This document shows positions 35,756-47,500 of a stretch of 64,000 bases of DNA, piece after piece. The position numbers were made by a program, and so were the translations under genes. The notes under the pieces were generated by a model. That model was not told the DNA's origin, did no database searches, and was given only the letters and a program-made list of their open reading frames with translations. Positions within the stretch are counted from its first letter, which is position 1; each line of letters opens with the position of its first letter. Source of the stretch: Otis tarda (lineage: Eukaryota > Chordata > Aves > Otidiformes > Otididae); contig CM048552.1 in assembly GCA_026413225.1 (NCBI GenBank), positions 207,899,553-207,963,552 on the forward strand. Reading direction: 5' to 3'.

Positions 35756-36526
35756 TGTTTCCCCATTCTATACATTTTTTTTGTAGCACCCTCACTACAA
35801 TAAGTAATACCTATTTTAGATTTTAAATTACTACACTAAAGAAGAAAAAATACTAAGGCCTACAGAAAAATAATTCTGAGCATCGAGTGAATTCAAGCCT
35901 TAAAATCTCGTGAGCAGGAAGTCTCATTTGGGATTTTTCTTGCAAAGTCCGTAACTTTTTGATTTATGATTCAAAGACAACAAATTGCGCTTGGCAACAC
36001 ACAGACCTTGAAACTTTCCAGCTGCAGAAACAGATACAACAGGCAGACAAGCTGCATGTTTCTAATGACAATGACACACTCAATATTTTAACACTTTTAA
36101 AGAGAGGCACCGGGGTTACAAGGAAAAAGCCCTGTGCTCCAGGACAGGTTAGCGTATTTGCTGTGTAAGGTAAGCACTGTAATTTATTTGATTACATTAT
36201 ACTTTACTGAAATATACTAATCCTTAATAAAGATGAAAGTTGCTGACAAAACTGAAGAGGTACTTTTTCCAGATCTCTGTCGGTTGAATAAGCCTGTTTT
36301 TTCTCTTTTTTTTTTTCAAGAAAGCTCAGCCCTCATATAAACAGCATCACAGAGTAACATTCAGCAGTTCCCAGTCCTGAGCACAAAATAAAAAAGCTCT
36401 GGCTGAAAGCAGACACCAGCAGCCCCAGTGAAACCAGCAGCCCTAGTAACACCAGCAACAGCAGCACACAGACAACTTTTCCTCACAGACAGATTCACAG
36501 ACAGAAATCTTGGACGAGAGAAAGGA
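35756..36526. other. Unannotated sequence
   Basis: A plus-strand frame of 69 codons (35959-36168) is rich in Gln, Asp and Lys and looks protein-like, but it stops at a TAA just before a GTAAGC donor-like site. No family recognised. A short CAGCAGCCC/CAGCAAC-type degenerate repeat lies at about 36415-36465. Confidence 0.4.
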
Positions 36527-36534
36527 AAAATTAT

Positions 36535-38736
36535 AGAATCATAGAATGGTTAGAATTGGAAGGGACCTTCAAAGATCATCTAGTCCAACCCCCCTGCAAG
36601 GAGCAGGGACATCCCCAACCAGATCAGGTTGCTCAGAGCCTCATCCAGCCTGGCCTGGAATGTTTCCAGGGATGGGGCATCTACCACCTCTCTGGGAAAC
36701 CTCTTCCAGTGCTTTGCAACTCACATTGTAAAAATTTTTTTTCCTAATATCTAATCTAAATCTATGCCCCTCTATTTTAAAACCATTACCCCTTGTCCTA
36801 TCACAACAGGCCCTACTGAACAGCCTCTCCCCATCTTTCCTGTAGGCCCCCTTGAGGTATTGGAAGACTGCTATTAGGTCTCCCCGGAGCCTCCTCTTCT
36901 CCAGGCTGAACAGCCCCAACTCTCTCAACCTATCCTCATAGGAAAGGTGCTCCAGCCCTTTTATCATCTTTGTGGCCCACCTCTGGACCTTCTCCAACTG
37001 GTCCATGTCCTTCTTATGTTGGGGGCTCCAGAACTGGACACAGTACTCCAAGTGGGGTCTCACCAGGGCAGAGTAGAGGGGCAGAATCACCTCCCTCGAC
37101 CTGCTGGCCACGCTCCTCTTGATGCAGCCCAGGATGCGGTTGGCCTTCTGGGCTGCAAGAGCACATTGCCGGCTCATGTTGAGCTTTTTGTCCACCAGCA
37201 CTCCCAAGTCCTTCTCCTCAGGGCTGCTCTCAATCCCTTCTCTGCCCAGCCTGTATTTGTGCCTGGGATTGCCACGACCCAGGTGCAGGACCTTGCACTT
37301 GGCCTGATTGAACTTCATGAGGTTGGCACGGGCCCACCTCTCCAGCCTGTCAAGGTCCCTCTGGATGGCATCCCTCCCTTCCAGCGTGTCAACGGCACCA
37401 CACAGCTTGGTGTCATCGGTGAACTTGCTGAGGGTGCACTCTATCCCACCGTCCATGTCACCAACAAAGATGTTGAACAGGGCCGGGCCCAACACGGACC
37501 CCTGAGGGACGCCACTGGTGACCGGTCTCCACTTGGACATTGAGCCGTTGACCACCACTCTCTGAGTGTGGCCATCCAGCCAACTCCTTATCCACCGAGT
37601 GGTCTGTCCATCAAACCCATGCCTCTCTAGTTTAGAGAGAAGGATGTCATGCGGGACAGTGTCAAAAGCTTTGCGCAAGTCCAGGTAGATGATATCCGTT
37701 GCTCATCCCCTGTCCACCGATGCTGTTACCCCGTCATAGAAGGTCACCAAATTGGTCAGGCACGATCTGCCCTTGGTGAAGCCATGTTGGCTGTTACCAA
37801 CCACCTCCTTGCTCTCCATGTGCCTTAGCATGGTTTCCAGGAGAATCTGCTCCATGACCTTGCCAAGCACAGAGGTAAGGCTGACCGGCCTGTAGTTGCC
37901 CGGGTCTTCCTTGTTCCCCTCAGGACCCACGGATGGATCTCATCAGGTCCCAAGGACTTGTGCACCTTCAAGTTCCTCAGATGTTCCCGAACCTGCTCTT
38001 CAAGTACAGTGGGTGGTTCTTCATCCTCACAGTCCCCGCTTGTGCCTTCCACAGCTTGGGTGGTGAGACAAGAGCCCTTATCAGTGAAGACTGAGGCAAA
38101 AAAGTCATTGAGTACCTCAGCCTTCTCCATGTTCCGGGTAACCAGGACACCTGTTTCCTTCCGGAGGGGGCCTACATTCTCCTTGGACTTTCTTCTGTCC
38201 CCTACATACCTACAGAAGCTTTTCTTGTTGCTTTTTATATCCCTGGCCAGATTCAATTCTGTCAGGGCTTTAGCCTTCCTCACCTGATCCCTGGCCACTC
38301 GCACAGCCTCTTTGTAGACCTCCCAGGCTACCTGTCTCCACTTCCACCCTCTATAGGCTTTCCTCTTCACTTTCTGTTGGTCCAGGAGCTCCTTGCTCAT
38401 CCACGCAGGCCTCCTGGCCTTTTTGCCCGACTTGTTCTTCATCAGGAACCACCTCTGCTGAGCTTGGAGGAGGTGCTCCTTGAATGTGGACCGACTTTCC
38501 TGGGCCCCTCTTCCCTCCAGGGCCGCCTCCCATGGCACTTTGCCCATCAGGTCCCTGAAGAGGCCGAAGTCCGCCTTCCTGAAGTCTAGGGCTGAGAGCT
38601 TGCCGTGTAGTTTCCTCGCTGCCCCATGGAACTTGAACTCCACCATGTCGTGATCGCTGCAGCCAAGGCTGTCCTTTAGTTTCACATCCCCCACCAGTCC
38701 CTCCCTGTTGGTGAGCACAAGGTCAATAACATCGAC
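36535..38736 (-). mobile_element. 2.2-kb CR1 LINE with target-site duplication
   Basis: The most complete transposon here. The low-coordinate end is the 3' tail (AGAATCATAGAATGG), followed by the conserved 3' untranslated region, then ORF2 read on the minus strand up to the end of the endonuclease domain at about 38736. Sequence upstream of that domain is absent, so the copy is 5' truncated. The 8-bp AAAATTAT occurs immediately outside both ends (36527-36534 and 38737-38744) and marks a target-site duplication. It is several times longer than the other CR1 pieces and keeps long open stretches, suggesting a relatively late insertion. It cannot move by itself because ORF2 is interrupted and the 5' half is missing. 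Confidence 0.95.
36640..38736 (-). pseudogene. CR1 ORF2 (endonuclease end, reverse transcriptase), broken
   Basis: In CR1, ORF2 encodes an endonuclease and reverse transcriptase that copies the element RNA into genomic DNA. Reading from the 5' side: the end of the endonuclease domain ([15 protein letters not shown] and [10 protein letters not shown]); a linker ([25 protein letters not shown]); then RT blocks [45 protein letters not shown] (motif A), [16 protein letters not shown] (motif B) and FTDDTK (motif C, catalytic Asp pair at 37412-37417). The C-terminal region includes [20 protein letters not shown]. Lesions: a frame change near 37918-37924 where about 35-40 residues between HPWVLR and [10 protein letters not shown] are missing; an in-frame TGA at 37703-37705 between SVDRG and ATDIIYLDL; and a frame change after the T-run near 36730-36738. 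The protein cannot be made intact. Confidence 0.93.
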
Positions 38737-38744
38737 AAAATTAT

Positions 38745-39822
38745 TAAAACTACTCACAAGTCTCATGTATTCTGACTTTTCATGCATATTACCTAGTCCT
38801 GTGGTTACATGTACTTTCCTTAAGTATTTTAATAATACTCAGATTTCTTGGGGTTAAAAAGTCTCTGACTGGAGGCTGCAGGCTCTCCCATAAAGTCAGA
38901 ATAAAGAGTAGGGCTGAAGTTTGGGATAAAGTAACACAGACCTTGTAATCTACACATAATCTACATACATGAGGAGAGAAGGAGGCAAAGGGGACAGGTC
39001 GGTGATATCAGCTGGTAGAAGCATTTTGAGTGTCGGAGCTACAGTTCAACACTGAATAGTGTCAAACCCAGCTCACAGAAGATCTCAGGCTCTTCCAGCC
39101 ACCGGCACATCAACACTTCACTTCAAGCATATTCATGAAGCCTGAAAACCATCACCTTCTTGATCAACTACTGCACAATGCATGTGAGAGCTATATATCT
39201 ACACTTCATGATTAAAAAAAAAAGAAGTTACTACTCTGAGTTCCTGAAGTGTGTGTACCAGAGAAAAAAGAACTGTCAGCTAAGGTCTGGCTGAGAAAAC
39301 TTATACTGGTGAAAAGAATGAAAAATTTTAAAACTCGTTAAAAGAAGCCCCTCCAATAAGTATTACTTGAGTCAATTTCTTGCAAAAGTTAAGAGAAAGT
39401 GGACTTCCTGTTATACATTTTCAAATTAATCACTAATTAATATTTCTACAAGTATGGCCATCGTAATAAGAATTTAATAGTAATATGTGCTTGCTTTCTC
39501 AAATGACTGATTTTTAACACGGACTGTTTTACAAGCATCTTGTGATCTATATACATATAACTGGGAGCTTTGTACAGTGATCACAAACTTTCACTCTTAA
39601 AATACATCATCCAGAAAGAAGGAACTATTTCACATATTTTTTAATCCCTAAAATAAGCCATTTATCCACAGAAGACCTTACTGCTGTCCCTGCTGAGGTT
39701 GTAAGCACCCTTTGACCTTTATATAGTAGTATATATTCAACCTTTGACTGAGTTAATAGCAGTACAGTACTGTAATATTTTTTATTATATCAGCTAACGT
39801 TACCAGGGATGAAGGAAGATGC
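38745..39822. other. Unannotated AT-rich sequence
   Basis: Flank of the large CR1. I recognise no repeat, exon or RNA gene. Confidence 0.5.
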
Positions 39823-40104
39823 TCACTGGACTTTAGAGCACACAATCCACTCTTCCGGTTTTCCCCCAGCTTCACACAGGAGGAAGGCTTTTTTGTGCCC
39901 AAAAGTCACCAGTGAAGGCTGAAGGGAAAATACGCTCTCAAATCCTGCAGCAGCTCCATCACTATTGCAACAATCCAGCTTTCTGTGTCTCAGAGGCCCT
40001 TGCTCCTCTCTCCGAGGCCGGAGCTGTCTCACAGACGGCACCTCAGAGAACCAAACAGTTCCCTCAGACAGGGCCAGGGCGTTTTGAATGACCAGCCTCT
40101 GCAT
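39823..40104 (-). other. Unassigned open frame, 93 codons
   Basis: Minus-strand frame from an ATG at 40104 to a TGA, in a GC-richer patch. The predicted product has a balanced, protein-like composition (for example VWFSEVPSVRQLRPRREEQG and KAFLLCEAGGKPEEWIVCSK) and is not low complexity. Just upstream on the minus strand the sequence ggtaaatgcag could act as an acceptor, so a terminal exon is conceivable. I recognise no family, and frames of this length arise by chance in the window. Confidence 0.18.
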
Positions 40105-41535
40105 TTACCACAGACTCCTTAGATTTCCATCCCCTGCGGAGACAGAAGGAGCCAACAGGGAATGCAAAGCACGCCGAGTTTCCTCAGGCACATGCAGGCC
40201 TGGAACAACGGACACTCTGAGTCCAAGATCTGACACAGGTTTAACAAAACACACCAGCCATGATCAAATGTTACTCTCAGTTCCTGCTGGGTACAAATGT
40301 GTACAAAGTTTGGCACTGTCTGGTTACTCTGGAGTCATACACTACCTCTCTTTGACACATTAATTGAAAAATTGTGATTATTTAAAATTACCTTTTAAAT
40401 AGTAATCTTTGTAATATCCTTTATTTCTCTTTTAACAGCACTCTTCAATTCCTAAGAACTGCAGTAAGAAGCAAAAATGAGCTATGGGATTCACAGTGTT
40501 GCCATTGCTTATTAAAGAAGTCCCATAGCTCCTGCACAGAAACATCATTATTAAAGTTCTTAAAACAAAGATATACAGGTATTTTGTGTTGAAAACAGGT
40601 AATTTGGTTTTATAAAAAAAGCATCATGACACACCAGAAATGGTGGTTGTCTTTTACCAAGATGGAATTTCTAGTGATCCCAAAAGACAAACACCAACTG
40701 ACAGTTCCAAACCACCTCTCTCTGGACACTTCAAGTTACGCAATGTTTTACCTTCTTCCTATAACAAATCCTGCTAAATCTAAACCTTTATATCACCTGC
40801 TGTCCTTCTCTACTTGCAATCCACCACATTTGGAGCTATCAAAAGACCTGGCAAAAACTATTGCCACTGGTCAACCACATAATGATTATTTTTCTAGTTT
40901 AAATTAGGTAACTTCCGAAGCAACGCAACATTGCTGCTGTGGCTTTACAATTGTCAGGCTTTATGCAAATGCAGAACACAATTGTCAGATCCTTTTTGGG
41001 CCCCTGGCCAATTCGGCTACACCTACACCACTTCAGCTGTTAGAGGCTCCTGATTTTTTCTTCTGCTAGCAAGCCTCAAGCAATCTCTAGACAGATAAGA
41101 TCAAAAGAAACATTAGTATGTGTTATTAAACAAGAGATTATATAGATTAATGTTAAAGCACTGCTGTTTGATCACAACTAAATGATTACGATTGGCAGCT
41201 GCAGAAGGTAACTGAGCCAAGTCGGGGAGCACCTGCCAGTCTCAGAAAAGCACGAAAGAATAAAAGAGCAAATTAAACCCCTGATTTTCTAGTTCACAAA
41301 TTCCGTACATACACGTACAGTTAAGCACTTTAGCACCCTTCATTTGTTTTCTCAAAAAACACTTGTCAAGTCTCTTCCCCCGTTTTCACACTACCTCAAC
41401 CACAGCAAACAAATCTAAAATACACTGTAATGGAGCCACAAAACAGCCTTTCTTACCGCTCTTGAAGAGAGTTGACTGCTTTCATGGATGCACAAGATTT
41501 GAGAGACTGAAGTATAAAAAAAATAACTGACAAAT
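40105..41535. other. Unannotated sequence
   Basis: Open frames of 91 and 93 codons on the plus strand (40088-40363, 40626-40907) have no motif or splice support. No repeat family recognised. Confidence 0.45.
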
Positions 41536-41681
41536 ACCCCATCCCTGGAAACATTCAAGGCCAGGCTGGATGGGGCTCTAAGCAACCTGCTCTGGTTGGA
41601 GGTCCCTGCTCCTTGCAGGGTGGTTGGACTAGATGACCTTTGAAGGTCCCTTCCAACCTAAACCACTCTGTGATTCTATGA
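41536..41681 (+). mobile_element. CR1 LINE 3'-terminal fragment
   Basis: About 146 bp of CR1 3' end: CCCCATCCCTGGAAACATTC, GGTTGGACTAGATGACCTTT and CCTTCCAACCTAAACCACTC, ending TGATTCTATGA. It is severely 5' truncated, with only the last few codons of ORF2 represented. No clear flanking duplication. Confidence 0.95.
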
Positions 41682-42100
41682 AACAGCAGCACCTTACTAC
41701 TGCACCTTCCTAAAAGAGGAAGAAGAGCTATTTTACAGCATATCATATTGAAAGAGCTGGTCCAGGCTCATTTCTCAAACTAATCCACCCTTTGAAACAC
41801 ATGAGGACACACCTCCAAAGCTGTTGTATCTTCTGGTACTCCTGGGTCTCCAAGTCACATCCTAGGCTATAAAACATAAACGCTCAATTATCAGCTGAAA
41901 AAACATCATTCTGTCAGGCTGCTCCACAGCCGCCTTCTCATTTCAAATAGTATCTAACGAGAAAAAAAGCACACACACACAAATATATACACATAGCAAG
42001 TCAGTACAGCATTTTAGGGCTACAGAGACATTAAATTAGTTGGGAGGGTCACTCTTTCCTGAATTAAAAAAAAAAATACTCATCCGCCTTAGTAATAATT

Positions 42101-42385
42101 ACAGGAGGAAGAAAAGAGCAGGAGGAAACTCCATCCAACATATCACACGAAAAAGAAACTACCTCCCTGAAACAAAATACTCTGAATCACAACAAATAGT
42201 CTAAAAATTACTACTTTTAAAAAATCAAGTGGTTTTCCTTTTTACAGGAGGAAGAAAAGAGCAGGAGGAAACTCCATCCAACATATCACACGAAAAAGAA
42301 ACTACCTCCCTGAAACAAAATACTCTGAATCACAACAAATAGTCTAAAAATTACTACTTTTAAAAAATCAAGTGGTTTCCTTTTT
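42101..42385. repeat. 143-bp tandem duplication, nearly identical
   Basis: Two head-to-tail copies, 42101-42243 and 42244-42385, both starting ACAGGAGGAAGAAAAGAGCA. By eye they differ only by one T in the run near the end (GGTTTTCC versus GGTTTCC). The unit is not a transposon I recognise and has no coding potential. Near-identity implies a recent duplication or an assembly artefact. Confidence 0.95.
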
Positions 42386-44112
42386 CTCGGTATTGTAAGA
42401 TGCTTTTAAATTAACCAAATTTATTTTTTTCCCACAAATCCCGTTGGGCAACGCTATGGACTCAATTGCTTAGTACAGAGACACGTAGAGCATCATGTGT
42501 GCAATCTACAATTTAAAGCGGATACATAAATTAAAAGATGGGATGTTTCCTTAAAGACAGCTAATTTTTAAGTTGTTATCACTCAGAAGTAGGACTAAAA
42601 TTAAATCTGTCAAAGTTATCTGAAGTCAATGAACACTGCTCGACTGACCACTGAGACACTGCATCAGAACCAAGGGCAGGGGGGCGTAACCATCATCTCC
42701 ATGTTCTGAAAACAACATTTAGATGCATCTTCTTCAACATAAGCCTTTTTGAGCCAGCTTTTTATTCTTCTTTTGCATTTACCATAATGGGGGGAGAAGC
42801 ATAAAAGCTAGAGGCTTGGTGTGGTCCGTTAGGAGGATCGTGCTTCTGTAGCATGTTCATGCCTGAGGTCTGCGTTCTGCGCTCGCACGCACACCCTGCC
42901 GCGCACAACCGAGCACCCTTCTCCTAAAACTGTACCCTGATACAGGGCATCAGTGATTAGTCCCTATAAGAGATGATTTTTGCCATGAAACAGGGTAAAT
43001 TCTCGGTTTACACACCACAAGAAATGTATTAAACGTGACATTGCTGCGTTTTCATTTCATTTCCCATTTCCTGACATCGCTCAGCTTTAAGCCCTCAACC
43101 ATGACCTGAATACTCAGACAGTGGGAGGTTTAGGGGCTTTTGTGTTTTCTAGATTTGCTTTGTTTTTGGAGGCCTCTTGAGAAAATCAGCATGCCCTCAG
43201 CAGGGCAAGTCTTGCTACATTAGGCTTGGCCAGGTAGACGTGAACTTTGATGACTTTTGAAACCTCGACTTACTTTATTCTGTTTTCAAAGAATAATTAA
43301 CAGTTGTTCAGCAGATTTCATATTAATTTCTAATTACCAGGGAATATTTGCAGTTATGTTGAGTGTATTTTTCCAGTTGTCACAAAGAAAATTTTGCTAC
43401 AGTTTTTTGAAATTCGAGAATTTGACTAATGAAAACTTTTCATATGAAAATATAAGTAGATCAAAGAGAAATAATCTATATTAAAAGGCTTCCTATTGCC
43501 TGTGAACTAGAAAGACTTCTTAGAGCTTTGCAAAGCAGGGAATCTAAAAAATTCTCCATAAAATAAATTCAAAACACTTCTCAGTCAGTAAAAGCAAACG
43601 CCTAGCTCTGTTTAAATGCAGAGGCTGCGTCTCTGTGAGAACCAGGAGTAAGACAGACAGGCAGCGAGGCAGGACACCAGAACAACTCAATGCCTTCCCG
43701 CTGCGAGAGGGATTAGAGACGAAGGGGAGTCACTCAGTCACATGTAATCCTTCCCGGTGCTCAGGCACTCGGAAACTGAAACAGTTGATGTTTCTTTGCC
43801 TTTCAGATAGAAACAGTCCCTAACTGGTACAAGGTTAATTGGGGTAAAGACTGGCACAGGAACCTATGGCATTTAATCAATTCTTCAAAGATCTCTTAAT
43901 AAAATAAACCTCCTTCCCCTTCCCAGCAAAGGTGTTCTGAAACTATGGAGTGAAACAAAAATTTGGCGAGTATGTTCTTAACTAATACTCACCAAAAAAA
44001 ACCTGTGTATAAAGAGAATTTATATAATTAATGTTTTAACAGGCAGCATCCTTGAGAAGAACAGGCTTAATAAGACTGAAAATTCATATATATATAAATA
44101 TATACATGTGGA
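42386..44112. other. Unannotated sequence
   Basis: No exon or repeat family recognised. A short AT microsatellite lies at 44084-44106, directly before an old CR1 fragment. The GC-richer stretch at 42820-42920 shows no RNA-gene hallmark. Confidence 0.45.
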
Positions 44113-44542
44113 CATGCCAGAGAGAGTCCAGGAAAGGACCACAAAGATGACAAAGGACTTGGAGAACAGCCTGAGATAATCGAGGTTGTTCAGTCCAGAA
44201 AAGTGAAGAACCAGGGGGGCACTTCAGCAACGCGTATAAATAAGTTCCTGGTGGGGGGAATTCAGGAGAGTGAGCTGGACTCTTCTCAGCAGCACTCAGT
44301 AACAGGAAAGAAGACAATGGGTACAAGTGGAAATACATGAATTTCTGTTAAATCTGAGAAATAATTTTTTGATTGTGAGAGTGGTTAGGCAATGGAATGG
44401 GTTGCCCAGCCTCCATTCTTGGGGGTCCTCAAAGTCAACAGGACAAAGCCCCGAGCAACCTGATCCACTGGGCTCTGCTCTGAGGAGGGAGGTTGGGTTA
44501 GGTGATCTCCAGAGGTGCCTTCCAGCCCCAACTCTTCTGTGA
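44113..44542 (+). mobile_element. Older diverged CR1 LINE, 3' part
   Basis: Diverged CR1-like 3' region in plus orientation. Recognisable landmarks, in the correct order, are GAGAGAGTCCAGGAAAGGAC with 'CCACAAAGATGAC', GTTGTTCAGTCCAGAAAAG, GCAATGGAATGGGTTGCCCA, GAGCAACCTGATCCACTGGG and GGTGATCTCCAGAGGTGCCT with 'TCCAGCCCCAAC'. The last block, 'GGTGATCTCCAGAGGTGCCT', is typical of older CR1 subfamilies rather than those ending GGTCCCTTCCAACC. No intact frame and no tail repeat remain. Confidence 0.88.
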
Positions 44543-47500
44543 GCTGGTGAAGTACTAGATCGTAGAACAGCCCAGCAAACCGCATGTGCATACAGACTCT
44601 ATACAGAACTACACTGTACTGAAATACGTTATGAAAAGAAGCATTTTTTCCCCATGACTATTAAAAAGACAAATCTGTTTGCCTAGTGATTTTTCTAAAT
44701 TGATGATAAATTAACACAAATGGAAAAAACAAATGTCCAGTTGCTTGGAACAAAGCACATCACATAATGTAACAAACGTAGATAAATATTATACCTTTAA
44801 TGCAATAAATTGCTTAGAATAGTGCCGAACTAATAAAATTGCAATTCATCCAAGTAGATGCTGGAGTAAAATTTAGAATGCAAACAGATTTCAAAAGCTG
44901 ATTTGCACTCCTGAACAATACCTTGATCTTGCACCCACCTGCATTCATTACTGTTTTCACAGATGCAAATATTCCCAGTAACTTCCAACAAGTCACACAT
45001 CTCAAGGATTAACCCTCGTAGGCTGTGTGGTCTGTGACCACCTGTTTCTGTTCACATTACTTTGACAAAAATAATGTAGATACTCTTTCATGTATCAGGC
45101 TGGACTTTGTGTTAGGTTGTTTGGGTTATTTTGGTATTTCCACTGGGATTTAGCAGCCATTTTACCTTTCCCAGCTTACAACTCTTTGAGCTTAATCTAA
45201 CTTTTCAAGGTATTTACAACCAAAGAACTGGTTTTAATTCTTCTGTAATTACAAAGTGCAATGACACCAAATCATCAAGCTTATCTAATTCCTGTTCAAT
45301 TCCTAAACTAACTTGTATGTACCAATGCAACTTTTTATTTCTGATTTTGTCATGTCTTTTCCATGAGTTATGTAGCTGCTTTGCCTCATTCTTCCTTTCC
45401 TTTAGCATTCATGGCTTTCTTATCAGTGTGATTACAGCTACAAATTTCCTGTACTTAAAATGCCCAGTTCTGAACAATCGCAACTTTTTTTTCTGGTGTT
45501 GTTTCACCATCCTCAAGTTATACAAAGGTGTTCCTAATTCATTTTCAACCAGCATAGGTTTTTATCGGGGAATAATATTCTCTCAAACACTGAAGTTGAA
45601 ATTTTGTTTCATACAAAACCTGTTCTGGCCAGCCTTCTCCCATTAGCTGAAGCGATTTTCCTTTCTTAATTGCAGAAACTAAACAAGTCCTGCAATTGAT
45701 TTCCTCTTTCTGACCATATTAGTTTGCATGCTAGTCTGACACAGCCAAGGACACTACATTTATAACCGTTTACTATTATGTAAGTTTTTTAATTGTAGTA
45801 ACTTACAATATAGTAACTTATTTCTACACTAGAAGAAAAATATTTCCACACTTCTGAGTTTAATTTCCTAAAGAAATGAGAGTTCTGTATCGTTCAGTCC
45901 CCACCTACACCTCTAGAACTTACAGCCTGGTTTCAATCAAACTCAGCAAAGCTATACGTCTCAAAGAGAATTACATTCCTGCAAGATCCATTGAAATGGG
46001 CAGCTGGATGGTGGACAGAAGACAAAATTAGTGTCCCCACTGCCAGAAGAACTTTCTGACTGCACACGGAAATGATCTCCTCCCTTTGGCCTGCTACTTC
46101 TCAATAAAATCACTGAAACAGTTAACATGCATGTTACACATGCAGCTTAGTCTTGATGAAAAACCAGACAAAATTACTTTACATCAAATAACACTCTAAA
46201 TAACATGTCATGCTTCTGTACACAACACCAAACCTACACACACACTCTCAAGAAACTTTAAATTATAAGAAAAACACACTTCAGCATTTGTTCTACATGT
46301 AACTCCAACTTCATCCTCAATTATGCCAGGAATAGCTTTAAAATGTAAGATTTACAAGAAGTAAACTTTTCCACGTTTCTTTAAATTCACCATGTTACGT
46401 CAGAGTAAAATATTTCTGAAATACCCGAAACAGGCATGTTTAACTGATTTTAGGCTCCTACAATGCTAAAATGCTATACAAGGGTTTGTTCTTGTTTTAA
46501 ATATTCACTCACTTCAGAACTTTAGATTATTAGAATTCACTCACTTCAGATTATTAGAAATAATCTGCAAATATACTATCATTTTACATTTTCAGATATT
46601 TTTATATATATTAAAAATTACATTTATAATTAACATATGTTAGAGGTCCAGGATATTCATAGGCAATGCATGCAAGTGTTTTATATTATACTGCTGGTCC
46701 ATACTGAACCAAATTTAGAACCTACACTTTAAATCTCCAAATAAGACTGGGTCACGGCGGCACTACTAACTGACGAGTCCTTCACGACGGCTACATGGTT
46801 TCCTGTGCAGGTTTGCTCGTCACTGGGTTGTGTCTCCATTCAGGCTGAAGTTTCACGAACTATTTTCAGACATGAATTTACACACTCAACACTCCTCCCC
46901 TCGGGCACCTTTTTTTGCTGATTACCGGCTGTGTCTTCTGCAGGCGCACAGAAGTACAGAAAATCAAATTATAGATCTGATCCATCTGAAAGTAACTATT
47001 TTCCCCTCCCCAAGGATTGAAATGGGGCAGAGACAGGGAGCTGGGGCTCCCATCTACCTAAATCAGCTTAAGCCACACAGAGGTCAAATCGTAGCCTGCA
47101 CCAGACTGCAAACTCCTAACAACGCCATCAATTCAACCAGCACGATTCGAACCTCCCATCTTTATAACTTTGATGAATAAATGTGAAGTAGTTGTGAGCT
47201 GTTCAGATTAGAATCCATTGAAAACGCAGAATTAGAAATACACTTGAAATAGAATGCTGCAAATGAAAACTACAAAAACACTAACATCTCTAAATATTAA
47301 ATCCATATGTAATCTGAAATTTAAATCTGGTTACTTATCCTACAAGAGCATTACAAATGTAGTAAATACTAAAATAACAATAAATTTTCCTAGTAGTCTG
47401 TGCAGATGTCTCATATTAGACTTCTGAACATAATTCCTTAGCTCATGTTACGGATATCATCCAAGATTTCATTTCCACCATGAGGATTTCTGCTTGCCTC

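Noticed and set aside
35959-36168. Plus-strand 69-codon frame as an exon
   Set aside because: Protein-like composition, but it ends at a TAA just before the donor-like GTAAGC, and the acceptor side is poor.
47145-47165. tRNA-like B-box motif (GGTTCGAATCG on the minus strand)
   Set aside because: No A box at the right distance and no cloverleaf pairing around it.
46830-47180. 116-codon plus-strand frame followed closely by AATAAA
   Set aside because: AATAAA is common in AT-rich DNA. There is no domain, no splice support and no conserved-looking start.
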